Assembly (NCBI GenBank): GCA_963543015.1
Contig: CAUTYZ010000008.1
Location: 1-64,000, forward strand
Direction: 5' to 3'
DNA from: Alloscardovia sp963543015
Lineage (GTDB): Bacteria > Actinomycetota > Actinomycetes > Actinomycetales > Bifidobacteriaceae
Length of the DNA: 64,000 nucleotides
In this document: positions 54,980-63,709 of the stretch, piece by piece
Numbering within the stretch: the stretch's first letter is position 1
Layout of the letters: every line of letters begins with the position of its first letter
The notes under the pieces: model-generated
What the model saw: the letters and a program-made list of their open reading frames with translations, nothing else
What the model was told of the DNA's origin: nothing
Database searches by the model: none
Program-made: the position numbers and the translations under genes

Positions 54980-56353
54980 TTAGTCTCTATAGGCAGTCGA
55001 AATTGCATAATTTAAATCAGCGATAAGATCGTTCGCGTCCTCAAGTCCGATACTCAATCGGATTAATTGCGGATTAAGACCATCTTTCTCCCAGAATTCA
55101 TAAGGAATTTCGCGGTGAGTAGTGCGCGCAGGGTTAACGATAAGACTTCGCACATCGCCAACGTTTGGAACATACGAGAAAATCGAACACGCATCGATAA
55201 CACGGTTCACACGCTCCTCATCACCTTCCAATTCGAACGATAATATCGCGCCAATACCGCGAGGGAAGTAGCGCTGTACGAGATCCACTTGATCGCTATC
55301 TGGCTGATCTGCATAATTGACGCGGGTTACATGTGGATTTGAATTCAAGTATGCGACAATCTTTTGAGCATTTGCGACTTGTTTTGTCAGACGTTCTGCA
55401 ATCGTTTCGAGACCGATAATTTCCAAATACGCTTCTTGAGGCCCTAAGACTGCACCAAGAAGACGAACGAACTTTCCCTTAATACGGTGGATGAAGGCAG
55501 CGCTACCAAAAGCTTCATTGAAACTTGGAACGTGGTCGAGCTGATCGTTGTACAGAGTAAATTCTGGCTCATCGAATTGTGGGAAACGGTCAGCATGCGC
55601 ACTCCAATCAAAACTGCCGCCATCGATGATAACGCCAGATACTGCATTAGCGTGACCGTTAATTGCCTTCGTCGAAGAATACACAACGATATCAGCGCCA
55701 TATTTCAACGGTTGGAAGAGATATGGCGTCGGGAAAGTGTTATCGACAATCAATGGAATTCCCGCTTCATGAGCAATTTTTGCAACTTGTTCCACATCGG
55801 TGACGATGGTTCGAGGATTCGTCACGCTCTCTACGTAAATTGCCTTGGTTTCTGGCGTGAGAGCCTCGCGAAGCTGCTCAGGATCATTGATGTCATCAAC
55901 AAAATCGACCTCGATGCCAAATTTTGCAAGAAAGTTCACGAAAATATCCAGAGTTGCTCCATAAATATCGTGATGCGTGATAATTTGACCGCCTCCCTCA
56001 GCAACGCAAAGAAGAGTATTTGAAATCGCAGCCATTCCCGAGCCGACGCATGCTGCGCCGATACCGCCGTCAAGAGCGGTTAATCGTTGCTCCAGAACAT
56101 CAACCGTAGGATTTCCCACACGAGAGTACGTAAAACCAGGGCGGCGACCTTCGGCGATGTCTCGACCAGCCTCGGCACTAGGCATCGCAAAAGCAGCGGT
56201 TTGGTACACGGGAACCTGAATCGAACCGTGATGGTCAAGTGGATTGTATCCTGCGTGGAGGCGCTGGGTGTCGAAGTGCGGCTGCTGAAGGGTCTGGGTG
56301 TGTGGTGTGGAAGGGGTAGGCGAGGTACACGAATAATCGTCGGTGTGAGTCAT
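54980..56353 (-). CDS. metY: O-acetylhomoserine sulfhydrylase/aminocarboxypropyltransferase
   Basis: This 457-residue PLP enzyme makes homocysteine from O-acetylhomoserine and sulfide. Evidence is the length, PVYQTAAFAMPSAEAG, FTYSRVGNPTVDVLEQRL, and the lysine in SSTKAINGHANAVSG (near 230) followed by the long insert with QFDEPE. The start at 56353 has GAGAG upstream; the frame is open to 56428. It offers direct sulfhydrylation next to the trans-sulfuration-type enzyme. Confidence 0.9.
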   Translation of the reverse strand: MTHTDDYSCTSPTPSTPHTQTLQQPHFDTQRLHAGYNPLDHHGSIQVPVYQTAAFAMPSAEAGRDIAEGRRPGFTYSRVGNPTVDVLEQRLTALDGGIGAACVGSGMAAISNTLLCVAEGGGQIITHHDIYGATLDIFVNFLAKFGIEVDFVDDINDPEQLREALTPETKAIYVESVTNPRTIVTDVEQVAKIAHEAGIPLIVDNTFPTPYLFQPLKYGADIVVYSSTKAINGHANAVSGVIIDGGSFDWSAHADRFPQFDEPEFTLYNDQLDHVPSFNEAFGSAAFIHRIKGKFVRLLGAVLGPQEAYLEIIGLETIAERLTKQVANAQKIVAYLNSNPHVTRVNYADQPDSDQVDLVQRYFPRGIGAILSFELEGDEERVNRVIDACSIFSYVPNVGDVRSLIVNPARTTHREIPYEFWEKDGLNPQLIRLSIGLEDANDLIADLNYAISTAYRD

Positions 56354-56606
56354 GATATCTCTCTTCGTATGCGAAATGGCGGGTGCGTAGTTCGATTGCG
56401 CGAGATTTTGCAGATGTGCCCGTTGCATAAATGACTAATGGGCAAAGCTGCAAAATCTTTATTCTTATCTTGCATAAATTTTCTGTCCAACATGTCACGG
56501 TAGTTATAGGGCTTGCTTATAGAAGGCTGAAACCGGTGGATTCTTCGAAAAGAAGAACGGGCAGAAATGCAAAAAATTGCGCTAAAGCTAGAGTAAAATT
56601 GCATAT

Positions 56607-57614
56607 ATGACAGTCGAAATTGCATTAAAACGAGCATATTCTGCAGCAAATCCCGATATTGATGGATACCGTATCCTGGTAGATCGATTGTGGCCGCGCG
56701 GATTGTCTAAGGAATCCGCCGAACTCAACGAGTGGGATAAAGCAATCGCCCCAACTCCTGAATTGCGTAAATGGTGGGGTCATGACCGAGCTCGTTACGG
56801 TGAATTTGCTGATCGTTATCGCGAAGAGTTAGATGGAAATCCGGAAGTCGCGCATTTCATTGATCTCATGAAGGAGCACACAGATGGACGAATTACGTTG
56901 GTCTATGCTGCAAAAGATCCGGTTATCAATCATGCTCATATTTTGCGAAATTACCTCATTGAGGCAACGACAGAAAAAGTTGAACCAATTATTAATCCAA
57001 GCGGATTTGAGATTTCAACAATTCCTGCGAAGCCCACAAAGCGTGATTCGGCACATGGTGGCGAGAAAGAGCCTGATTTGCACGGGCTGAATTTCCGACG
57101 TCTCACAGTCGACGATGCGCTTGATTTGCAATGGGTGTCAGCAGTGACGTTTGAGGATACGTTCTTGCTGACGGCGACGCCACGCGATAATGATGACTTC
57201 GTAGGAGATGCGTTCACTCTTGAGGCTATGAAATCTGAATTGGCGAATGAGAAAATGATTCATTATGGGCTCGTCGATGAAGATTCGGGCGAAATTGCGG
57301 CGTTTATCAAGGTCAATCTTATGGGAGCTCAGACTGAGGATGGTCCTGAAATTCCTCAGAACAGTTTGGAAATTCAGCGTTTTTACGTCATGCCGCGATT
57401 CAAGAGGCGCGGGCTGGGGTCGTATTTAATGCGTAAGGCGCTCGATATCGCCAATGAACACGAGTGCGATTGGGCATGGCTTGGCGTGTGGCAGTATAAT
57501 TTCGCGGCACAACAGTTCTACAAGAATTGGGGATTCGAGAGGTTCAGCCAGCATGTCTTTGCAGTGGGCGATGATCCGCAAATTGATTTCCTGCTGAAGA
57601 AGAAGCTCAAGTAA
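56607..57614 (+). CDS. DUF488-GNAT fusion protein
   Basis: Residues 1-120 match DUF488 (RILVDRLWPRGLSKESAEL, WWGHD, ITLVYAAKDP). After a linker, residues about 160-335 form a GNAT acetyltransferase (IQRFYVMPRFKRRGLGSYL, AQQFYKNWGFERF). DUF488 proteins are usually stand-alone and of unknown function. The acetyl-CoA site looks intact. The frame is continuous, so this is a true fusion and not two overlapping genes. Its upstream region contains GGGCAGAAATGCAAAAAATT, like the interior of the dispersed repeats. Confidence 0.85.
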   Translation: MTVEIALKRAYSAANPDIDGYRILVDRLWPRGLSKESAELNEWDKAIAPTPELRKWWGHDRARYGEFADRYREELDGNPEVAHFIDLMKEHTDGRITLVYAAKDPVINHAHILRNYLIEATTEKVEPIINPSGFEISTIPAKPTKRDSAHGGEKEPDLHGLNFRRLTVDDALDLQWVSAVTFEDTFLLTATPRDNDDFVGDAFTLEAMKSELANEKMIHYGLVDEDSGEIAAFIKVNLMGAQTEDGPEIPQNSLEIQRFYVMPRFKRRGLGSYLMRKALDIANEHECDWAWLGVWQYNFAAQQFYKNWGFERFSQHVFAVGDDPQIDFLLKKKLK

Positions 57615-57685
57615 AACAGAGGTGATTGAGGCGCAGGGTCGCTGTGAAACAGGCGATGTTTCGGGGCTTCCGCGTGCACGAAAAA

Positions 57686-57765
57686 ACATTTTTGGCAGGT
57701 CGTATCGTGACGGTAGCCGGGAATGGCTCAAATCGATTGTGTGATGATACGACCTGCTAAAAATG
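57686..57765. repeat. Dispersed inverted-repeat element, copy C
   Basis: ACATTTTTGGCAGGTCGTAT begins at 57686; GATACGACCTGCTAAAAATG ends at 57764. The loop is short (about 38 nt). A run of T follows on the plus strand and A on the other side, so it may also terminate the convergent flanking genes. Confidence 0.9.
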
Positions 57766-57783
57766 TTTTTTTTTAAAAAAACC

Positions 57784-58599
57784 TCAGCGCTGAACGAAGT
57801 ATTCGGAAAGCTCCATCATGCGTGGATTGGTCGACGAATTCTCCAGCGTGATTGTCCCACGACGAGGTGATTGCGAAGTTGGAGTATCTGCTTCACCCGA
57901 GGTGCCTGCGGCAGCCAGTTCTCCGCGCTTGTCCAAAATCTCTTCCAAGTGGCGCGCAGTCCCTTCATTGCCATCGACAATTCGCACATGCGATGGTACA
58001 AGTTGCTCAAAATATGGCTTGAAATACGTAAAATGCGTGCACCCAAGAACGATGGAATTCACAGAATTCAAATCGTACCCGCTCAAGTACTCGCGCAAAA
58101 CAGACGTTACCAATTCCTCATTTTCAATCTCGCCGTTTTCCACAATCTCCACCAAACGAGGGCATGGCTGCTTTTCAATGGTATGGTGCGCAGAAAAACG
58201 GTTCATCAATTCGGCAAATTTTTTCTCGCGCAATGTCAGCGGGGTAGCGGTAACGATGACATGCTGAGGAGCGCCGTTCCCCAAATCGCAGGCGAGCTTG
58301 AGAGCAGGCTCCATGCCTATAATTGGCACATCACAATGGTCACGCAAATCGTCAGCAGCAGCGGAAGTTGCCGTATTACACGCGATAACGATTGCCTTCA
58401 CGCCTTGATCAATCAAATGTTGAGCGGCGTTGAAACTCAATTGCTCGACCTCGGAAGTTGGTCGAACTCCGTATGGCGCATTGGCCGAATCGCCATAGAA
58501 AATAATGTCCTCGTGCGGCATCAGACGATGAATTTCGTTAACAACCGAAATTCCGCCCAAACCTGAGTCAAAAACGCCAATAGGAGCATTGTTAGTCAT
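57784..58599 (-). CDS. murI: Glutamate racemase
   Basis: MurI makes D-glutamate for peptidoglycan. The 271-residue protein shows GVFDSGLGGISV (Asp11, Ser12), the first catalytic Cys in ACNTATS (Cys74) and the second in GCTHF (Cys187). The last 35 residues are a polar extension. Its start overlaps the end of the patatin gene by 8 nt. Confidence 0.95.
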   Translation of the reverse strand: MTNNAPIGVFDSGLGGISVVNEIHRLMPHEDIIFYGDSANAPYGVRPTSEVEQLSFNAAQHLIDQGVKAIVIACNTATSAAADDLRDHCDVPIIGMEPALKLACDLGNGAPQHVIVTATPLTLREKKFAELMNRFSAHHTIEKQPCPRLVEIVENGEIENEELVTSVLREYLSGYDLNSVNSIVLGCTHFTYFKPYFEQLVPSHVRIVDGNEGTARHLEEILDKRGELAAAGTSGEADTPTSQSPRRGTITLENSSTNPRMMELSEYFVQR

Positions 58600-59554
58600 G
58601 GTTATCGCCTTCGAGGAATTGTTGAACGAGTTGTGCTTTCGCTACGCCGTCATTATACATACTGAGCAAGCCTTGGCGCGTTTTGCTCAGCGTATTCAAG
58701 CCGTACGTATCGTTTGGAGCGACAATGAGCAAACGGCCTTGATCGGCATAGTGCCGTGCCAATTCAATTTCCAAATTATAAATATTCGCGCGGTTGAGCA
58801 GTGCATCTGCCGCCGCCGGATACGAACGTCGGACCAATTGAGCAGGCGCGATATCTTTGCGAGGATCGCGCACGAAATCAAGCGGATGCGTAGTGATAAG
58901 AACAACTTTTTCGCACCCATCATCGAAAGCCCGCTGCACAGGGACGGGGTCGGTGAGGCCGCCGTCATAGTAAGGAACGTCGTTGATAATGACAGGCTGA
59001 TTGGCAACGGGAACGCAAGAAGACGCCATAATTGGCGAGTAATCGTCTTGGTGTAAATCGCTTTTGTCGAAGTAGTGAGCCTGGCCGGTGAGAGCATTGC
59101 TAGCAACGATTGTGAACGTTGACGGGTTATCGCGCAACGCAGGGTAATTGAGCGGGTATTCGCCGCCGCTATTGGATAAGGTTCCGTAAGCGTAGTCAAG
59201 CCCTACAAAATTGTGATTTCTGAATAAATTGCGCATGGAGGCGTAGCGCCTGCGGAAAGCATACTCCATATAGAAGCGATAATTGCGCTTGTATTGTCCC
59301 GATAAAAACGAGCTCAAATTGCCGCTTCCGGCAGAAATTCCGTAGCAGAGCGTGAAGAGGGTGGAGCCTGGGTAAGTCTGCGAAGTCTGGGTATTCGAAG
59401 ACTTGGTGCTCGAAGTTTGGTTTTCCGGAATCGCGTCGTGCGAAACCTCGTCGTGAGAAATCGCGTCGTTCGAAATCTTCAGAAGACCGTCGAGAACACC
59501 CGCCCCGAAAATATCGCGGTATCCGCCGCCTACGTCAATTATTCCAGTAATCAT
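58592..59554 (-). CDS. Patatin-like phospholipase
   Basis: This 320-residue lipid hydrolase has a Gly-rich oxyanion loop (DVGGGYRD), nucleophile GISAG (Ser74) and the partner Asp in DGGLTDP (Asp197). Residues 28-63 are a low-complexity insert (many Ser, His, Thr, Glu) between the loop and the nucleophile. It is the first gene of a two-gene unit with murI. Confidence 0.88.
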   Translation of the reverse strand: MITGIIDVGGGYRDIFGAGVLDGLLKISNDAISHDEVSHDAIPENQTSSTKSSNTQTSQTYPGSTLFTLCYGISAGSGNLSSFLSGQYKRNYRFYMEYAFRRRYASMRNLFRNHNFVGLDYAYGTLSNSGGEYPLNYPALRDNPSTFTIVASNALTGQAHYFDKSDLHQDDYSPIMASSCVPVANQPVIINDVPYYDGGLTDPVPVQRAFDDGCEKVVLITTHPLDFVRDPRKDIAPAQLVRRSYPAAADALLNRANIYNLEIELARHYADQGRLLIVAPNDTYGLNTLSKTRQGLLSMYNDGVAKAQLVQQFLEGDNHD

Positions 59555-59751
59555 AATGATATTAAGTGTAGTTCGACCCTCCCTAAAATGTTCAGATTAT
59601 TTCGCTCTGGCGGAAATTTTGCAGAATGTGACGCGATTGGGAGCGAGGAAGACGCTGTGTAAGCCCAATGAAGACGGAAATTTTGCACGTCGTACCGCTC
59701 TCAGCGCAATTACAAGGACGATCTGACGGGCAATTGATTTAGAATAGCCCT

Positions 59752-60744
59752 ATGGCATATCCACAAACAGTACTTAAAACGCACGGCACGGGCAACGATT
59801 TCGTTGTATATTTCGATGAAACTGGCGAATTTGAGCCAACTGCTGAGGAAATTCGTTTTCTTGATGACAGGCATTTTGGCATTGGCGGCGATGGCTTAAT
59901 TCGTTTGACTCGGCCGGAATTTGTGTCCGATATAACTGCCGGACAGGCTGAAGAATTCCATAATTCGGGCGCACATTGGTTTATGGATTATCGCAATGCT
60001 GACGGAACTCTTGCGGAAATGTGTGGTAACGGAACGCGCGTTACCGCAGCCTTGGCGATGCGCGAGGGGCTGACTCAGGCCACTGAGGATGAGCCGTTTG
60101 CGTTGGCAACGCGTGCGGGGATTAAATATTTGACGTATGTGGGAGCGGTCGAGGGGCTAGGCGAGAACGTTTTTCGCATTGATATGGGGCCATGGAAGCG
60201 CGGGGAACGCGAGGAGTACATGGTTACGTTGCCAGGAAGCGGTGCTCGAGCGGGTGAACAGGGCATGGGCACATTCGTTGACATGGGCAACCCACACGTC
60301 GTGACGGTGGTGAAAGAACCGTTGGATTTGGGTGCAGGACTTGGCGGCGGATTCGGCCTTGGGGCAGGTTTCGGAACTGGCATGCCAATTACCATCAATG
60401 TCAATACTCTGCCTGATGTTGAAGACCTTGATTTGCGCGAAACTCCTCGTGTATCGCCAGAACTCGAGCATGGCCAAAATGCCGAATTTGTGCGAATTGA
60501 TTCGGCTCCAAAGGATTCTGAGGAGTGGGGCAAGGCGACAATGCGTGTGAATGAGCGCGGCGCTGGCGAAACCCTATCGTGCGGAACTGGACTGTGCGCA
60601 ACTGGTGTCGTTTTGGCGGATCGAACGGGCGTGCGCAACTGGGAGATCACTGTTCCAGGTGGCGTGCTGCGTGTGGAGGTTGAGGACTCGCGAGTGTTGC
60701 TCACCGGCGATGCGCGGCTTGTGGCTGAGGTGCGGGTGTTTTAG
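59752..60744 (+). CDS. dapF: Diaminopimelate epimerase
   Basis: DapF converts LL- to meso-diaminopimelate. The 330-residue protein has HGTGNDFV (residues 10-17), the first catalytic Cys in EMCGNGTR and the second in LSCGTGLC. It is about 40 residues longer than usual because of a Gly-rich insert (LGGGFGLGAGFGTG and following) after GNPHVVTV. The other dap genes are 40 kb away. Confidence 0.93.
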   Translation: MAYPQTVLKTHGTGNDFVVYFDETGEFEPTAEEIRFLDDRHFGIGGDGLIRLTRPEFVSDITAGQAEEFHNSGAHWFMDYRNADGTLAEMCGNGTRVTAALAMREGLTQATEDEPFALATRAGIKYLTYVGAVEGLGENVFRIDMGPWKRGEREEYMVTLPGSGARAGEQGMGTFVDMGNPHVVTVVKEPLDLGAGLGGGFGLGAGFGTGMPITINVNTLPDVEDLDLRETPRVSPELEHGQNAEFVRIDSAPKDSEEWGKATMRVNERGAGETLSCGTGLCATGVVLADRTGVRNWEITVPGGVLRVEVEDSRVLLTGDARLVAEVRVF

Positions 60745-60753
60745 TTTGTTTTT

Positions 60754-60824
60754 ACGTTTTTAGCAGGTCGTATCGCGTAGGGGCTTGGTGAGCAGCTTGA
60801 GATAATACGACCTGCTAAAAATGT
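60754..60824. repeat. Dispersed inverted-repeat element, copy D
   Basis: ACGTTTTTAGCAGGTCGTAT from 60754 and AATACGACCTGCTAAAAATG to 60823. The loop is about 28 nt, the shortest of the set. It begins 10 nt after dapF. Confidence 0.9.
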
Positions 60825-61016
60825 ATTTCCGTACCCTCGGAATCTCATTTTCTTCTCTCTTCACACCCGCGAGCCGCTTTCCATCCGCTCCCGCCCCATA
60901 CCCCCGCTCTCCATCCACACCCATGCCCACACCCATCGGCGTGTTTCCACATCCGTTCACAATTGTTTTTCAATGAGGCATTGCCACCAATCTTGTGAAA
61001 ATATGAGGATATGGAA

Positions 61017-62177
61017 ATGTCAATTATCATATCCCGCGCTGGCGCACACTTGCGCAATGCGAGGCGCCGTTTCGAGCGGCTCGTCCAGTCAGGAAAACTG
61101 ATCCAACCATATCCTCATAGCTTTGTTGATGCTGAAAAGTGGGAACGCGAGTCGATTGATCGCAAAATTGTCGAACGAATTTCGGTAGCAGCGCGTCAGC
61201 ATCCAACCTGGACTGTTGCAGGAGTATCGGCGGCTGCTTTGTATGGGGCAACAGTGTGGCCCTCGTTTCACAAGAATATTCATTTTGCGGTAGACTCACA
61301 CACGACAACTTCACGTCGTGCCAAGCTGCCTGTTCGCTTTCATTACGTCAAAGATTGCCGTTTAACGAGTTCAATTGAAAAATTCATCCATAGTCGCATA
61401 CCTGAACAGCCGCTTCTCGATGCGTCCGATGATGTCGCGAAAGCGTACACGGCGATCAATGATTCGTATGGAATTCTTAATGGAATTTTGGTGACCTCGC
61501 CGCTGCAAACGATGTTTGATTGTGCACGGACGACACCGTTCAAAATAGCGATGGAGATTTGCGATTATTTAGCGAGAGTTTTTCATATAACTCGTGACAT
61601 GATGCAGCGATTTCTGCTGCAGAGGCGTCGATGCTGGCGCGCAAAATACGTTGCGTTCATTTTCGGATTCATCGATGCGAAATCTGAAAATGGCGGTGAA
61701 TCGTTCTGTCGCGCGGCAATGATTGAGGAAGGATTTGAGCAACCAATTTTGCAGTGCAAATTGCAAAATCCTTTGTATAACCCGCGCAGAAAATCGTCAA
61801 CTTTGCAAAATACGCGAACAATTCGACCCGACTTCGTGTGGCTGAACGTGCCATCGCCGACTACGCCGTTCCCGCATATTGCAGCTGAACTTGACGGAAA
61901 ACAGAAGTATTACGATGCGGCAATGCTTGGAAATCTTGGGGTTAAGGACGTTGATGAAGTTTTGCAACGACAACGAGATCGCGAGCAAGCTTTGTCACTC
62001 CTTGGGTTCTACGTGACAAGATTCCAATTCAGTGAAGCGAGTTCGGATAATGGGTGGAGCTTGAAAAATAAGCTGCTTCGTGCGGGTGTTCCGTTGGTGA
62101 GTAAAACTGCTAGAGAAAAGCGACAAAAATGGCTTGCGAGAACTCTCGGCGCGGCGACGTTAATGTGCCTGGACTGA
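61017..62177 (+). CDS. AbiEi-like winged-helix protein with PD-(D/E)XK-type C-terminus
   Basis: The 386-residue protein has an N-terminal region like the winged helix of AbiEi-type antitoxins (RRRFERLVQSGKLIQPYPHSFV). The centre has TSPLQTMFDCARTTPFKIA. The C-terminal part resembles a Vsr/DUF559 nuclease core, with RPDFVWL near residue 271 and AELDGKQKYY near 291. No separate toxin gene is adjacent. It could be a solitary defence or regulatory protein; function is unproven. GAGGA is 7 nt before ATG 61017, against 1 nt for the in-frame ATG at 61011. Repeats D and E lie on either side. Confidence 0.65.
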   Translation: MSIIISRAGAHLRNARRRFERLVQSGKLIQPYPHSFVDAEKWERESIDRKIVERISVAARQHPTWTVAGVSAAALYGATVWPSFHKNIHFAVDSHTTTSRRAKLPVRFHYVKDCRLTSSIEKFIHSRIPEQPLLDASDDVAKAYTAINDSYGILNGILVTSPLQTMFDCARTTPFKIAMEICDYLARVFHITRDMMQRFLLQRRRCWRAKYVAFIFGFIDAKSENGGESFCRAAMIEEGFEQPILQCKLQNPLYNPRRKSSTLQNTRTIRPDFVWLNVPSPTTPFPHIAAELDGKQKYYDAAMLGNLGVKDVDEVLQRQRDREQALSLLGFYVTRFQFSEASSDNGWSLKNKLLRAGVPLVSKTAREKRQKWLARTLGAATLMCLD

Positions 62178-62386
62178 ATGCTGAGATGCTGAAGAAGTCT
62201 GCTGAAGCTGTGGTTGAAACAGTGACTGAAAAATTGCTGAACGCGAATCTGTGGATAGAAGAGACTAGTGGATAGCGCGCGAATCGGGCAAATGGCGCGA
62301 AGAGAGCGAAATCGAGATGCTAGATCGAAGGCAATGAAAGGGGAAGTTGGCGAATAGGGTGAGAAAGGTAGGGGGATGATGGATTT
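62178..62386. other. Non-coding region after the AbiEi-like gene
   Basis: It is purine-rich on the plus strand, with no clear gene or terminator apart from repeat E, which follows. Confidence 0.4.
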
Positions 62387-62467
62387 ATGTTTTTAGCAGG
62401 TCGTATCGTTGCAAGGTCATAAACCGAGTAAAAATTCAATCGCGATATGACGACCTGCTAAAAACGT
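62387..62467. repeat. Dispersed inverted-repeat element, copy E
   Basis: ATGTTTTTAGCAGGTCGTAT from 62387; ATGACGACCTGCTAAAAACG to 62466. In this copy pairing continues outward through GGATTTA/TAAATCC. It lies between the convergent AbiEi-like and YjbR genes. Confidence 0.9.
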
Positions 62468-62502
62468 AAATCCGCCTATGCCTCGGCAGTCCGTTTAACA
62501 GC

Positions 62503-62892
62503 CTATCTATCCGCAGCTTTCGCTGTGAGGCGGTAGCTGTCGGCAATCATGCTTTCGATTTGCTGATCCGAAATGGTTCCATCCAGAATGACGGTCACCC
62601 AATGGGTTTTGTTCATGTGATAGGCAGGGGCAAAGCCTGGCTGTGATGCAAAAAATTCGACGTCAAACGGATCTGCCTTAAGGTTAATTGCATCAACCAT
62701 GTCGTCGCTATCACTGATTCCCAGTGTTTTCAAGGAAATTGTCATAACAAGCCCGAACCATGTTTTGGAGTGTACATGTCTCAGGACGCCGAAAGTTGGG
62801 CTAGTTTGCCACGGAAAATCAACAGAGCAATCGTAAAAGTCTTTCACATAGCTGATAACCGCAGAAGACGATGTTAATTGAGGATTTTGCAT
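62503..62892 (-). CDS. MmcQ/YjbR family DNA-binding-like protein
   Basis: This 129-residue protein has the CyaY-like fold pattern of the family: FVPAYHMNKTHW-like end (PAYHMNKTHWVTVIL) and a final SYRLTAKA. DNA binding has been proposed for the family, but its role is not settled. It is 36 nt upstream of the VKOR gene stop region and on the same strand after it, so the two may be co-transcribed. Confidence 0.85.
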   Translation of the reverse strand: MQNPQLTSSSAVISYVKDFYDCSVDFPWQTSPTFGVLRHVHSKTWFGLVMTISLKTLGISDSDDMVDAINLKADPFDVEFFASQPGFAPAYHMNKTHWVTVILDGTISDQQIESMIADSYRLTAKAADR

Positions 62893-62928
62893 AATTGACC
62901 TTGTGCGTAATACCTAGGTTTAGGAGAA

Positions 62929-63642
62929 TTAGGAGAGCAGTGCAGCGCCGTATTTTGCAAGTACGACCCCAGCAACAGCGAGGAAAATAAGCAAATCTAC
63001 GAGTAAATCAATGTTGAGGTGGTAGTAAGTCCGCAAAAATTTTGCAAAACTGCCCGCTGATTTAGCTGTTGATTCAGCTGCTGACTTAGCTGTAGTAGCA
63101 GTCGTAGTATCAGCCTCAACGGCTGAACCACTCTCATCGGTGCCCGCACCGGCAGACACACCCTGAACCGCAAAAACCCCATGCGAATGTGCCACAAATT
63201 GCAAAATCGTGGAAGCCAGCAATCCCATGCACCACGGGCACAGCGCCTCAATAACAAATGCGCTCTGCGTGAACAGCCAGAATGCATAGACCAGCGCCAG
63301 CAAGTTGCCAATCCAAGCAGCCACGGTAAACCAGCGAGGAAGATTGACCTTCGCCAGCCCAATTACCGCAATCGTCACAAACACGGATTCCGCGGCAATT
63401 CCGAAGAAAGCATTAGGGAAGCTAAGCCCGCCGAACTTGATAAATTCAGCCTGCCAAGAATTGGCCACAGTGCTACACGAAATAACCGCATTGACGTCGC
63501 AGCCAAGAGCGGCCTGCGGATTGCGCGCTAATTGCAATGTTTCCGCGCTCAAAATGAACGACACGAGCAGAGCTGCTGCCGACGCGATAAGCATGACCAA
63601 ATAAATCCACGTTGACGAATGACGCCACCCACTAAGTTTCAT
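62929..63642 (-). CDS. Vitamin K epoxide reductase (VKOR) family protein
   Basis: This 237-residue membrane protein has Cys48 and Cys56 in a loop and the active-site CPWC (Cys135, Cys138) in the fourth helix, as in bacterial VKOR. It should reoxidise a DsbA-like partner using quinone, making disulfides outside the membrane. A Thr/Ala/Ser-rich cytoplasmic or external linker and a fifth helix follow. The start at 63642 has GAAAGG 7 nt upstream; the frame is open to 63690. Confidence 0.9.
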   Translation of the reverse strand: MKLSGWRHSSTWIYLVMLIASAAALLVSFILSAETLQLARNPQAALGCDVNAVISCSTVANSWQAEFIKFGGLSFPNAFFGIAAESVFVTIAVIGLAKVNLPRWFTVAAWIGNLLALVYAFWLFTQSAFVIEALCPWCMGLLASTILQFVAHSHGVFAVQGVSAGAGTDESGSAVEADTTTATTAKSAAESTAKSAGSFAKFLRTYYHLNIDLLVDLLIFLAVAGVVLAKYGAALLS

Positions 63643-63709
63643 ATTGTCCCTTTCGTTATGGCTCAGTTTACGATGGAAGTATGACGGCAACGCACACGAA
63701 GGAGGATTG

